In this document: positions 45,653 through 57,239 of the stretch, piece after piece
How the letters are laid out: every line of letters starts with the position of its first letter
Numbering within the stretch: the first letter of the stretch is position 1
From: Oscheius onirici
Lineage: Eukaryota; Nematoda; Chromadorea; Rhabditida; Rhabditidae
Assembly (NCBI GenBank): GCA_932521025.1
Contig: OW051471.1
Location: 12,896,001-12,960,000, forward strand
DNA length: 64,000 bases
Direction of reading: 5' to 3'
Notes under the pieces: generated by a model
What the model was told of the DNA's origin: nothing
Database searches by the model: none
What the model saw: the letters and a program-made list of their open reading frames with translations, nothing else
Program-made: the position numbers and the translations under genes

Positions 45653-46039
45653 ATGAAAGTTCTTTTTGGTCTTGTTCTGTGTTCTTTTCACATGTGAGTT
45701 TTTTTTCCTCTCAGTTTAAAAATACTTATCAGAGTTCTGATGAGCCCACAAAATCAAAGTTTTGAGGTCCAGAACACAGCCATGGACAAAACTTTTCAAG
45801 GAATTTTATGTAAGACGAATGGATGCAACAATTCTGACTCAAATGACTCTCGAACTCAGAGGATCAACTCAGAAATTGCAAAGCTTCAGGAAGTTTCTAA
45901 TTTTCCATGTGAGCAAGGAAGCGATTCTGGACATAACAGGACGTACATTTTTGAGATACAACTAGGAAGAATTAGAATTTTTAGGACAATTGATCAGCTG
46001 CAGAAGATTTTCAATGAGACTTTGGCTCCCAAAACCTAG
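45653..46039 (+). CDS. Small secreted protein, distant polyprotein relative
   Basis: Exons 45653-45693 and 45733-46039 join in phase to 115 aa. The first exon (MKVLFGLVLCSFHM) has the same length and phase as exon 1 of polyprotein 2. Upstream lies the same GAGCAGCTGTGT element and ACATAAAC. The end YIFEIQLGRIRIFRTIDQ resembles the polyprotein tails (HHFEITRGRTRVFD, YFRIDAGRTRVFDD). No KR sites and no SINM core remain; two Cys occur in ILCKTNGCNN. The link to the family is inference from promoter, exon layout and tail. Confidence 0.5.
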
Positions 46040-46167
46040 GAATAGACAATTTGAACGACATAGAGTTGCCGAAAATTTCAACATCATTCCTGACTCCCTT
46101 GCTTTATCACTTTGAAATATCTCGCTGAGTTCTAATTCTTATCAGTAAAAGAAATTGAAAAAAAAAT

Positions 46168-48713
46168 TTATCGTTTTAAAGAACTCGTAGCTCCCCGTTT
46201 GCTCCAGCTGTTATTCAGCTGTTTGAAATAGATGAGCGATTCTCGTGCATAGATTAGAGCCGGATCTATTTTACGTTCTTCTTGAGTCATCCTACCTCGT
46301 GACCTGTTGTCCCACACGGAAATGACGTAAACTTCCAGAGGAAATCTTAATTTCTACTAGTTAAAGGACAAAAATCTTGACTTACCCAGCAATGATCATA
46401 TCGGCCAGAACTGCAGCAAAAGGAAGCATGTGGCTCTGTTCCAGGACCCGTAGTATACCCATAACTACCGTAACCAGCAGCACAGCCGTCATAATTAATA
46501 CAAAAACATTGCGCACCAACTGAAATTTTAATTTTTTTAGAACCAAAAATGGTCCGAACCGATAAGATCCTAATATTTTCCGTTACTTGATATTTTGAGC
46601 TCAGCGTGTACATATTCAGGGAGGTCGAGGCCAAAAGATGACGATTATAGGCCAGAAGGACGATATAAAGCTTAAATAATACATTTGGCGGGAACTCCGA
46701 AGACTGACCATGGTTGTGGAAATGACGATGGCAAAGACGAGGACAGCTGCCAGAGTATAGCGAACAATGATGAGGGAAATACTGAGGCTGATCAAAAATG
46801 CAGCTAGCGATTTGAAAGTTCCCAAAAAGGCGGCAATGCTCCGATTGTGAATCATCTAAAAACTAGCTTAATGAGGTCCCTCAGGCTGTAGTATTTGCCA
46901 ACTGAACCAGATTAACTGATCCAAAAAGAGTTCTGACCTGAAAAACAGTCAAGCCAGAATAGCAGTATAGTTCCCTACTCCTGTTTTCTGCCAGACCATT
47001 CGTGACCCCCAAGCTATTTCATGGTCAAAATCCCGAGTTTAATTTTCCCAGCCAAAATACACTTCTTTGCAAAAGTTTGACAACAGAACTAAGAAACTAC
47101 TAGAAGAACTAAATTTGAATCAAAAACTATTCTGCAGCAGTAAACCATCTGTATCTCAAAGGGCGACCATATTTTGGGATATCGCTAAAAAATAGCCAAA
47201 GTTTCGAGCAGAATCCGTGTATCACAAAAGAGTTATGATCAACCGACCGGCACTGACCCGATGCCCAGTAAAAAATGCCGTTTTTGAAGGAATTCGAACT
47301 GAATCGTTATTGATGTGGGGACTGTGCAGACTTGTTGAGAGAGTCTTTTTATAGTTTCTGGTACATTATTTGACACATTGGGACGGAAATATTTTGATTT
47401 TCTAGAGAAAAAAACCTTTTGCCGCGCCTGAGTTTGAAATTTTCGTCAAAGCGCACTGATAAAAAAATGAATTTTGCTTAAATTTGTTTTCAGGGGGGTT
47501 TTGACCATGCTGAATCGATTGGTGATGGTTCCCCTCTGGAAACCACTTATTCCCAGAGTTTCGCCAAAAAACGGCTTGTTGTCAAACGTTTGTAAAGGAG
47601 TATAACTTGTTTCTGTCTTTCCATCTCTCTGCTATCTGTGTCTTTGTACCTCTGTCTCATCGTCAAGCAGAACCAACTCACCTCGTAGTTTTTGATGTAA
47701 ATAGTGGCTATACATCGTTCAATAATTGTGACTGTCTGAACAAGTAATGTCGCCCACATGAAATGTAATTTTGCGGTTCCGGCCATCACGATCCAGAAAT
47801 CCCAACTGATATCGCCTGAAATTGACTGAATAAACCAAGGACTTTTTTATTTTCCCTATTCTGTTCCTCGAAATGCTTGTTCCAGCCAAAATCCAATTTC
47901 AAAAGAGATGGGGAACGCTTTTTTCCTCTTTTTATCCCCCAAGTTGAGTCATTAGCCTACTTCTCGAACTAATCTAATTTCCGGAAAGCTTTCTTTGTTT
48001 TAAGTCATTCAACCTTTTTCAAAAAATGTTGTTCACTTCGACATAAAAAATCACATAATGTAGTGTACTAGAGCAACACAAAATATTTTGGCACTGAGCC
48101 AGGGGAAAGGGAGATCTCCTATAATTAGGCCACTTCCCACGCCTGAGCACCCAAGTTAGGCAGCTTAAAATAGTCTTGCGGCTTAGACGTGCACTTTAGT
48201 TCAAAAACCGAAATGTGAGAAGGATCAGGGTCTCTTTCTCTGTTTCTCTCTATTTCTATAAGCTTCTGTCTCTCTGTCCCTCTTTTCCTCTGTCCCTCTG
48301 ATCATTCTCTTTTACTTACTCTAGTTTCTGACTATAATTACTACTTTTTCATTACCCCAGTACGAAAATTTCTATCTACCATCATAATTGTTGACAAGTA
48401 CACCAACAGTTCTCCGCTTATTAACTCAATTACGTAACTCACCCGTTGTCGGAAAAAGTCCAACTTGATGACAAACCAAAGCCGTTTGGCCGACTGCAAA
48501 TAAGAAATATTCGACCAGATGAGCCACCCAGATTGCTTTGAGATTCGGATGAATCAGCGAACTGTGGTACAGGGCGACCATCATGGCGCCATTGATTACA
48601 GTTCCGATGAATATCACAAAAAGTTCCAGAGCCAAAAATGACGAAAATAGTGTCGTGTAAGCAGTATTGCCTATTGTGGAGGAGTTGGAAAATAAGGGAA
48701 TGTAGAAGTACAT
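46168..48713 (-). CDS. Sre-type 7TM chemoreceptor
   Basis: Six exons (48443-48713, 47682-47815, 46709-46855, 46560-46670, 46386-46519, 46168-46345) join in phase to 324 aa. Class marks: IIERCIATIYIKNYE after helix 3, SSKYQVTENIRILS before helix 6 (Sre proteins carry RYQ..ENIR), and the tail DNRSRGRMTQEERK. The first helices are SSFLALELFVIFIGTVINGA and IHPNLKAIWVAHLVEYFLFA. Start set at the first ATG (MYFYIPLF). Chemosensory receptor by family. Introns 1 and 2 are long (627 and 826 nt) and contain dispersed repeat. Confidence 0.82.
48228..48316. repeat. CT-rich low-complexity tract
   Basis: Run of TCTCTTTCTCTGTTTCTCTC and CTGTCCCTCTTTTCC-type units inside the first intron of the Sre-type gene. 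Confidence 0.7.
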
Positions 48714-48799
48714 GGTCTCCGGATCGGCGACAAGATTTCGCGTGCTAGATTGGATTGCTTTGAAGGGGAGGAGGCTGTAATTGAGTTTACCTGACAAGC

Positions 48800-50560
48800 A
48801 TCACTGCTGCTGTTCCCATCCGATGTTTATTTGGGGAAGGAAGGCGTGAGCGTCTAAATAGGGCATGGCATGGAGAGAAGCCAAGAGGGCAGCGGAGCAA
48901 AGAATGTCAACCCGTTAAGAGGGAAGGCGGAGGGATCTAATGAGGTTGAAATTAGCCTCAGAGTGAGGTCCGTGAGGGTAATCCCGGAAAGAAAAGGGAT
49001 AGGTCAGCCGGATAACCGACAGAGTCTGGATTTGGAAGCGTTCCGACGGCGCGTACTGTTTGCTAATCTAGAGTCGAACAATGAAAACCTCGGTACACAT
49101 TGCTAACTGACAGACACATCTTTTGATTTCTCATAGGAAGAAAACAGGAAAGGCTGACAGGCTTCAAGACAGCAAGACAACTTTGGAAGAAGCTGTACTT
49201 TCGAAACCTGTCAGCAATATGAACAGCAGGTGAAAACAAGTGCATGAGAACGATAAAAAAGTCTGATTAAAGAGATCAGTTACAAGTGTGACTCTTTTTT
49301 TTAGTCAACTACTGGGAATCATGGGAAATGTCACGCAATCTCGTACTTCAAGGGTCTCTAACATCACTTATTGTTTCTAGTTTGATACCCGGGCTGAAAA
49401 CTGAGCAAATTTTTAAGAAAACTTTAGGAAAAAAAATCGAACTATCCCAATTTTCGAAAGTTGTGAAAGATTCTCTTGTAAAAACATTTCCCGAGCAAAG
49501 AATAGAATCTTGTTTGTTCAAAATGGCGCGTGAAAAACAACAACCATTATTTTCACCCAGTTAATTAGAAGCTATAGACATCTTTCGAAAAAAATGCGTT
49601 GGTCAAAGAAACGAAGGAAATCAAGTGAGCGTTGGAGAAGAGAGCCACAAAAGTCAATTTCCTCTTCCCAAATTGAGAAGAAGAGAGAAGTTTCTCTTCC
49701 TTTCAAAATTGGATGAGATTATGATCTAATTCATCCCAGGGGGAGCATTTAAGAGATCCTCATAGCAACCGGGTGAACTTTTAACGGAAATAGTGGGAAT
49801 GAAAACAAGTTCCGGAGAGTCTAGCGGAATCAGGTTTCACACGTCTAATGCATCATCAGAATCACCGAGAGATGAACGGAAAACAGGCGAAGCAGAAGTT
49901 TTTCAGAGAAAATAGATGATTCAGTAAATGCTTCAAGCTTGGGGTAACTTTAGCGGAAATAAAAGCTTTGAGGAACTTTCGCGAAAGACGGGTCTTTTGT
50001 TGGATGTTTTTGCCGTCCAATACCTGAATTTTTCAAAAGGGAAGAAATTTTTCAAAAGAAATGCCATTGCAAGCGGCAATTTTTTTACAGACTACCCCTA
50101 AATTTCTTTCACAAGGGTTCTTACCCTTGTTTAGCGTCAGTTTGACTTTTTGAGTTATTTTCGTAAGGAGCTAGAACTCATTTTCAAGCTTCGCGATGTT
50201 CTACAATCTTGTTAAGGGGATCAAAAGATACACATTTGCAGAACATCACGGAGCTGGATAACCTTTTCTTCATGTTGGAAAATTACCCTGCGGTACTTTT
50301 GAGACAGTTATGCTTCCCCCCTCCCCTTTTATTCATATTGGAAAACCAGTTGGGAGATAGTCTCGAGATTTTCTCTGCCAAATGTGACGTGCTGAATGGC
50401 CACGGGGTGATAAAGTATACCACCCGAAATCTCTCCCTGTTATGTTTCAAAGCCCTATGCTTTGACTCATTGTTTCAAAGCAAAGCCGCTTCCGAGATTT
50501 TCCCCCGTTCCCGTAAGAACAGCTGTTCCAGCGAATAAAAACCAAAGCAATGAACATCAC
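48800..50560. other. No gene recognised
   Basis: A 78-codon frame at 48870-49106 (RGKAEGSNEVEISLRVRSVR) has no context. A piece of foldback arm lies near 50180-50320 and a piece of the G/C repeat (GCTGAATGGCCACGGGG, then TAAAGTATACCACCC) at 50391-50428. Confidence 0.45.
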
Positions 50561-50566
50561 AACGAA

Positions 50567-50950
50567 ATGTTCGCACTAGTTTTCTTCTTCCATATTATTA
50601 TTCTTGCTCTTGCTGCTCCACCTAGTCCTTTTCGTGCCGAATTCTTCGAATACGCCTATCATCGAGGAGATTCCATCATCTTCAGTGGACCAGAGTGTAC
50701 TACTATAAAAAACGCGTGGGCTAATCGAATAAATTCTATACATACGTATGGCACTTGTGTAAAAGTTTTTACGGTAAAAAACCTCAAATTTTTTACTTAT
50801 CTAACTCTTTTTCAGGAACCTGGATGTCTTGGAGAATGCTTTATAATTGCGCCGAAAACGCCATGTCATAGCGTTTTGGACGAATGCCGACTGAATGGAA
50901 GAGTTAGATCTATTGCTGGTTGTATTGAAAATGGATTTGGGATATTGTAA
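50567..50950 (+). CDS. Small secreted beta/gamma-crystallin-like protein
   Basis: Exons 50567-50773 and 50816-50950 join in phase to 113 aa. Signal peptide MFALVFFFHIIILALAAP. Seven Cys in the mature part. The layout NRINSIHTYGTCVKVFT, then EPGCLGECFII, then GRVRSIAGC resembles the beta/gamma-crystallin Greek-key pattern (D/N-R-I-S-S-I, G-x-C-V-x-V-Y, G-x-G-E/S, repeated V-x-S-I). Such domains often bind calcium or act as secreted defence proteins. Family call is tentative because only about one and a half motifs are clear. Confidence 0.5.
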   Translation: MFALVFFFHIIILALAAPPSPFRAEFFEYAYHRGDSIIFSGPECTTIKNAWANRINSIHTYGTCVKVFTVKNLKFFTYLTLFQEPGCLGECFIIAPKTPCHSVLDECRLNGRVRSIAGCIENGFGIL

Positions 50951-51193
50951 AAATGAAACAGTATCAAAAAGACATACAGACAGAAACTGTCTAACTGTCG
51001 AGTCTGTGGACATATAAAGTCAAAGAAACGGCTCAATTTTACAAGAGCAGTTTTGAAAGAGTTCAGCTCCTACAACAAGCTTCCAAAAACAGATTTATGA
51101 ACCGATGCGGTTCCAAAAAGATCACAGAAACAAAACCACAAAAAAATAAATAGCGAAACAAACTCGTATCACAAATGAACAATTAAAAAAGGT

Positions 51194-54100
51194 CTAGAGC
51201 TCGGACTTTTTCTTCTCGGCCTCCTTGTCGCCCGTTTTGTTTTCCTCCTTCTTCTCTTCCTTCTTATCCTCCGGCGCTTTCAGATCCTCCGGCTTCAGAT
51301 TGATCGTCCTCTCAGTCTTCATCTTCTTCATGAAGCTTTTGAGCTCCTTGTCCAGTGCTTTGATCTAAAATTATTTCTTTAGCAAAACTAGAGAAAAATT
51401 AAAAAATACCTTTCCTTGAACCTCATTGGTCGTAAAAGCCGGAGTTTCGTGAACTTTCTTGACGGCCTGCTTCTCTTTCTTTTCTTGGAGCCATGAGCTC
51501 AACTTGCTTAGCTTTTTCTCAAGAACCTCGGTATCGTTCTTGTGGAACAGAGCCTTGTCGTCATCGCCACCCATTTTGACAAAAACGAGCGATGAATTGA
51601 TCATGGACTCGAGATTGGCAACGGCTTCCGGTCTCGACGTTGCCTCTTTCCTACGGAGCTTGATGGGCCGGACCAGATCATTAATTTTTCTGTGATTTTC
51701 CTTAAACTCTCCAGTCTTGGTTTCGGGAGTCGTGTCGTCTTCGAGCCAAGCACGAACGCGAGTGACTTCTTCCCTAAGCTTGTTCTGTTCCTCCTCGTTG
51801 GCAAAGGACGTAAATTCGGTGTCATCTAGGAGCATAGAAGCGTCGAAAGCGAATGCTTCCAGCTCGTTCTCGACAGCTGCACGTTCTCTGGCAAGAAGTT
51901 CTGAACGCTCGAAGGATTCCATGCTGAAAAGAAAATTTTTGTTGACTGTCAAGAGAGAAAGTGAGTTCATATTTATAGGGACACCCCATCAAATCGAGAT
52001 TGCGGGCGCGCTTGACATTTTCAGACTTTGGGAGTCTTTCCATTGAATTCGCCGTCTTTTAAAACCCTTATATCCAGATTTTTAAGAAAAAAATGAAGAA
52101 AGATGCCGATATTATGTCAAAATCAAAAAAAAAAACGACCGCGTCGTAAATATAGGGACACTTTTGAACACCTCTAAATTATGAATGTATGCCTTCCGTG
52201 TCCAATTTTATAGCTGGGAGCTCAAATAGGCTCTCTGAGTTGATATTGACAATTGGTTTAAACAGTAAACTTAAAAAGGAGTCCTAATGAAAAAGTCACT
52301 TTTAACGGAAACAGGATGGCACTGGTGAATCGTTCATAACTCTCTCAGAATACAAGCTATTGGTCTGAAAATTTGGCAAAATGTTCGTGATATTATGGGC
52401 AACAACACTCCTAAAATTTTATGGCGTGTCCCTATAAATATGACGCGCAGTGTATAGCCTTGTATAAAGAAACTCACAGTGATTTGGCTTCCTTGACTTC
52501 CTCCTGAGACAAAACATTAGCTACGGAATAGCCTTCACGAAGAGCGAGCTTGACTACCATTACTTCCGGCAGCTTCTTCTCTTCCTTCTTGGTAGCGTTA
52601 GCTTCCTAACGGAAAGTGAATGCATCCGTTATATCCTACCTTTGCATCGGTTTCAGTAGCATTTGACGGTGTCTCTTTGCTCTCCGTCTCTTCTTTCTTC
52701 GGCTCCACAGGTTCCTCTTCCTTCTTCACTGGCTCAGCTTCCGTTTCAGTGGTCTCGGTGCCGCTTGGTTCGTCTTCCTTTTTGTCAGTATCCAATGGCT
52801 CTCCTTCTTCCGCTTTGGTTGAGAAGAATCCACTCAGAGTGTTTGTGATGGCTGAAAATTGGTGAGTAACAAAGATATGTCTACCGTAAAAGCTCAAATA
52901 TAAGCACCCCCATACGCAATTACGTATGCATTTGTTTCCGAGTGAACATAATTTTTCAACCTTTTTATTATTTTCCTCTGTACCTCGGCTGTCTATCTGT
53001 CTGGGAAAAATAGACGGAAAGTTAGGAAAAAATCTTTTCAACCTGAAAAAAATGCGTACGTAATTGCGTACGGGGGTGGTTATATTAGAAGAAATACGGT
53101 ATATATTTCCCTGTTCCTCTGTCCAACCGCCTGTCTCTTAAAAAATCCAATAGAAAAACCCACATTCCACGACTCCCTTCTTCTTCCTCTCAATAGTGGC
53201 CTCAGCCTTGGTCACCCTAACAATTCCAGACGCATCCAATTTTAGTCCGACTTTCACTCCCTTAAAGTCAGTCTCCTCCGGCTTGTGCTTTTCCTCCAAA
53301 ACTGCAGCAAGACCAATAATGTCGATGTTAGCCACATTGTCTGTCAGCTGTCCGAACTCCTTCTTCTGCTTCTCATTGAAGTGAGCCAGAGTGTCGTAGT
53401 TGATGGCAAAAGAAAAATCTTCAACGAAAGAAGAGAAGGAGATGGTCTTGGAGTTGGAAGGATAGCCAGTCTTGAACTGGAAGACCTTTCTCGTAATGGG
53501 CTTTTCGACAAAAGAGCCGTCGTCTTGTTGCTGTTTGCTCACGAAGCTGACCTAAAATTGTTGCTATTTCTCAAAAAATGAAAGTTATTTTCACCTGTAC
53601 TGGGAAGAGAACAATATCCTGAACATTGAATGGCTTGACTTTGAATCCTTTGCTCAGATGAGCCGCCTGGAAAAGAGCTCCCATGGCGGCAGCCTCGTCC
53701 GTGTTCAAAAACCTGCCGATGTCCTTGCTGAAAATCAACTTTTCCCAAAAAAAGAGGAAAAACATACCTTCCAATCACAGCCTGTAAATGAGTCTGGACC
53801 TTGGGAACACGTGTTCCGGCTCCCATCAGAACAAACTGGTCAACACTGTCCATTTTCAGGTCAGCCTGGGTCAGAGCCTGCTTGATGGGAGCTTCGATTC
53901 TTTCATTCAAATCCATTAGGAGATGCTCCACCTCGTCTCGAGAGATCTAATAGACGTTTTTGGTAAAAAAAATAAATAAGTGGTCACCTTGACTTTCATG
54001 TCCTTGTCCTCGTGAACGCTCTCAATTTGAGCGAAATGGTCGATATTGGCACTGAGCACCTGCTTGACTCTTTCGGCCTCCTTGAACAGCTTGGCCATGG

Positions 54101-56204
54101 CTCTGTCGCTGGTCGTAATGTCCTTTTCGGTCCTAAAATACAAAATGTTCAAGCCTTAGAATTGAAAGACTCACTTATAATTCTGACGGAACTTTTCAAC
54201 CATTAGATTCTGGAGACGGAGAGTGATCTCAAGACCACCGAGAGTACGATCATATCCAACACCGAGAACCGTCATCTTGGGCTCATTTCCGTGCTTTTCT
54301 TTCACGAGACGATACTCGACAAGAGTGGCGGTAGTCTTAGAGGAGCCCATGTCGTAGACCATCAAACGCTGTGGTTTTTCTGTGATTTCCTTTCGGCGGA
54401 AGACTCCGTAACTGAGAGCAGCGGCGGTTCCGTCGTTGATCAGCTGAAAACGAGTATGTTTGGATTTTGGATAAACATGAGAAAATTCGAAGAGCAAGTT
54501 TTGTAAAAACAAAGGTGGCCACAGACAAGACAGTTAGACAGCAAAACATTTATGGCTACAAACTAGACAGATAGGCAGTCAAACCGTGTTGGGCAGAGAC
54601 AAGACAGTTAGACAACCAAGTTTTAGTAGCTCTAATAGAAGCCCATCCTCTTACGTAAGATACGCAATTACGTACTCACATTTTTTGGGATCAAGACGTC
54701 ATTTTTCAGCTTTTTAGTGTTCTGAAAAGTTGTAGAGGACGTCAAGAGCTACAACTTTGTAGAACATCACAGTCAGAAAATGACGTCTTGACCCAAAAAA
54801 TGTGAGTACGTAATTGCGTATCTTACGTAAGGCTTCTATTAGAGCTTTTACGGTAGATTTGTTAGGAGCTTCCTTTCAGAACATTTCGAGAAAAATCAAC
54901 AAAAATCCTACCTGAAGAAGATTGAGTCGAGCGATTTGGGCAGCCTTTTCCACGGCAAGTCTTTCATTTTGAGTGAAGTAGACAGGTACGGTGATGACGA
55001 CATCCTTGACTGTTGTTTCGCCATAAGCCTCGGTGAAGTCTTTGGCGTTTCCAAAGATCATGGCCAGAAGACTCTCGACAGAGTACTTTTCCTCACTATA
55101 AAATTAATAAAATATTGAAATAAAACAAGCCTTACCCGAAGGGAATAACGACGCCGGAGTGATTAGCATGCTTTTCCAACTTTAGATGAGGGAAGCGCTC
55201 TGTGAAGAGCTTCACACTTTCGTGATCGATATTTTTGCCCAGGAGATCAAGAAGATTTCCATAGATGGACGTAGGAAAACGGGTAATAACGGCTTGAGCT
55301 CCATCACCAAAATAGCGATCTTTTCCACGGATTCCGATGAGGTTTGGTGTTTTCCTACGCGACTCCTTGTTGAGAACAATCTCCATCGGAACTCCTGGTT
55401 TGACTAGGCCTACCTAGAATTTAATGAAGGATTTTTGTCTTGGTACAGTTGGTTCATTTTTCTGGGTCTGTATATTTTGACCTCCAAACAGCCTTACACT
55501 TTTTCCTAGACAGCGTATCAGCTAAGAGTCATCTCCTCGCCTAATTCTCAGTCCTATCTCGATTCCTAGTGAGATGCCTTTTCCCAGTCAATTCTGCATA
55601 TTTTTAAGAACTGCCAGCAGGGTGGTATACTTTATCCCCCCCCCCGTGGCCATTCAGCGCGGGGGGGAGGGGGGGGAGGGGGAGGGATAAAGTAACCACG
55701 GGGGGGGGGGGGGGATAACGCAACCTGCCCCTGGCAGTATACAATAAATTTACTAGCTATTAGTTATAGTATCGTACTACTCAGGCGATCCTCTGAGCCA
55801 ATGAGGTTTTCAGATCATGGAAGGGGTAGAACAGTATGATTAGAAGGTTCTGCTTTACAGGTGAAATCCAAAAATGAATTCGCTAACTTCTATAAGTTTT
55901 TTTGATACTAAATTTCTTTACAAAGTAAGACTCTTTCAAGATCGTGAAGAGAACTACAGTTTTTGTTAGACACAAGGTAACAGGTAGCTTTGATGAGATT
56001 CACACTGAGGAATACTTTAGGCTAAAAACCTTTGTCTGAGTAGCAAAGAATAAAGAATTCTTTAAAAAAACTTAAAATGAGGGGACTTACCTTGATAAAC
56101 TGGGAACCGAGATCTATAGACATGGCAGCTAGCGAAGACTCTACAGACGTCGTGCCAAACGACGCTATCAATACTGCTACGAGAGCAGTACTTAGGTGAC
56201 CCAT
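51194..56204 (-). CDS. Grp170/HYOU1 family ER Hsp70 chaperone
   Basis: Exons 56091-56204, 55136-55413, 54912-55095, 54175-54443, 53988-54132, 53768-53946, 53595-53727, 53164-53551, 52640-52851, 52478-52605, 51410-51923, 51194-51364 join in phase to 904 aa. Signal peptide MGHLSTALVAVLIASFGTTS, then the ATPase domain: SIDLGSQFIKVGLVKPG, VVITVPVYFTQNERLAV, LINDGTAAALSYGVF, VYDMGSSKTTATLVEY, GYDRTLGGLEITLRL, FVLMGAGTRVPKVQ, NTDEAAAMGALFQAAHLSKG. The substrate domain is split by a long acidic Glu/Lys/Thr loop (52640-52840), typical of Grp170. The C-terminus is KKKSEL, a KDEL-like retention signal. It acts in the ER lumen as holdase and nucleotide exchange factor for BiP. Usual length is about 900-1000 aa. 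Three introns carry MITEs. Confidence 0.92.
51970..52443. mobile_element. MITE with ATATTTATAGGGACAC ends
   Basis: ATATTTATAGGGACAC at 51970 faces GTGTCCCTATAAATAT at 52428, about 470 nt apart, inside the Grp170 intron 51924-52477. A third AAATATAGGGACAC lies at 52147. No coding content. Confidence 0.65.
52882..53101. mobile_element. TACCGTA-type MITE in Grp170 intron
   Basis: Ends TACCGTAAAAGCTCAAATAT and TTATATTAGAAGAAATACGGTA, about 220 nt, with ACGCAATTACGTATGC and TACGTAATTGCGTACGGG inside. It lies in intron 52852-53163 and is the best-preserved partner of the copy at 14450. Confidence 0.8.
54620..54855. mobile_element. TACCGTA-type MITE relative in Grp170 intron
   Basis: Near-complete palindrome: AGCTCTAATAGAAGCC, TTACGTAAGATACGCAATTA and GTCATTTTTC are answered by complements ending TTAGAGCTTTTACGGTA. 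The left TACCGTA end is lost. It lies in intron 54444-54911. Confidence 0.75.
55619..55730. repeat. G/C-tract repeat, reversed arrangement
   Basis: GGGTGGTATACTTTATCC, C run, CCCCGTGGCCATTCAGCGC, long G runs, GGATAAAGTAACCACGGGG, a 14-G run, GGATAACGCAACCTGCCC. The outer ends are swapped relative to 24474-24578 while the core has the same orientation. Inside the large Grp170 intron 55414-56090, which is otherwise without recognisable content. Confidence 0.75.
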
Positions 56205-56219
56205 TTTTTCTGAAAAATT

Positions 56220-56930
56220 TGCCGTTTGAATAATAGAAAAATACCTTGAAAAGTTCTACCAAAGAAGCGTTGAACAATTCCTTTGTGCTTAATTTGACGC
56301 GAAAGTTCTTGCTAGAAAATAGCGCGAACATAAAAGTTTTTGAATTAATAAAGAGTTGAAAAGTGCTTCGCTTTAAAAAGACTAAAAGGACAGACTGTCA
56401 GAAACGGAACAGGAACAATAAGACGGGACAAATGACGGAAGTGACCCAATAGATGCAGAGCAGCGTCAGCAAATGGATCTCCTTTTGAACGGGGCACTAT
56501 TTTTTGGCGCACGCATTTCTGCGACCATTTCTGAAAGAGGGGCTCTGTTTTCCAGTGATTCTCTCAAAATTGAGAAGTAAAATGGCAAAATTTTAAAGGA
56601 AAAGGATATGTAAAGATCTTTTTTTAGCGGGTTTCTCGCTTTATGCTGAAAAGATACAAAATTGACGTGAACAGGCTTGTGATCTGTCAAAATTTGGACC
56701 CAAAGAACTTTTTCACCTTTTTCTGAGAAGTCTGATCGTTTTCCCCCACCCTATGGACTAATTCAAAAAGCGCATACCTTTCCAATAAGATTCCCACGCT
56801 CCCCGAACAATAAACATACCGGAAAAATGACCGGTGGAAAGCATACAAGCACGAATGTTAACTATACCAGGCCGTGGTCATTTCAAGTCAGCAAACACTT
56901 TTCCCTTTACAATTCGGACCCTTGACTGTT
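56220..56930. other. No gene recognised
   Basis: Upstream region of the Grp170 gene and of the defensin-like pseudogene. Only short frames. No stress-element array could be identified with confidence. Confidence 0.45.
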
Positions 56931-56939
56931 CAACTAAAA

Positions 56940-57236
56940 ATGCGGTTCCTTCTACTAGTTGCTGTGATTTGATTAGCTACCGAAGCAGCCGTCTTCGTAG
57001 TGACTCCTCCAAGTCGAAATGTCAAGACGGGCAGTAATATTTTTTGTCATAAATAGCAATTCTTGTGCTTGTATGGACTACAAATGTAACAGTCTGTGCG
57101 CAAAGAAGGTGATTTTGTTTACTGGAGCAATAAACAACTTTTTGAAGCGAAACTGTGGAAACGGAGGGTCGTGCATCGGGAATAAATGGTACTGTTACAA
57201 AGGTGGAAGGAATTGTCCAGCAATGTCAGCTTTGTG
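56940..57236 (+). pseudogene. ABF-type defensin pseudogene
   Basis: Third copy of the defensin-like family. The signal region (MRFLLLVAV) is interrupted by a TGA at 56970, and after VVTPPSRNV the frame is lost before a Cys-rich part that resumes in another frame (SCACMDYKCNSLCAKK). A second exon part (about 57160-57236) keeps CGNGGSCIGN but the expected CYC became a Trp-containing WYC, and ends MSAL. Stop, frameshift and a lost Cys indicate a dead copy. Confidence 0.75.
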
Positions 57237-57239
57237 ATT

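Noticed and set aside
48870-49106. rRNA- or transposon-like stretch (GTGAGGGTAATCCCGG)
   Set aside because: It resembles no rRNA core segment I can place, and the frame has no recognisable domain.
49063-49245. Short frames and partial inverted repeats around AGGAAAGGCTGACAGGCTTC
   Set aside because: Too short and imperfect to support a gene or a defined element.
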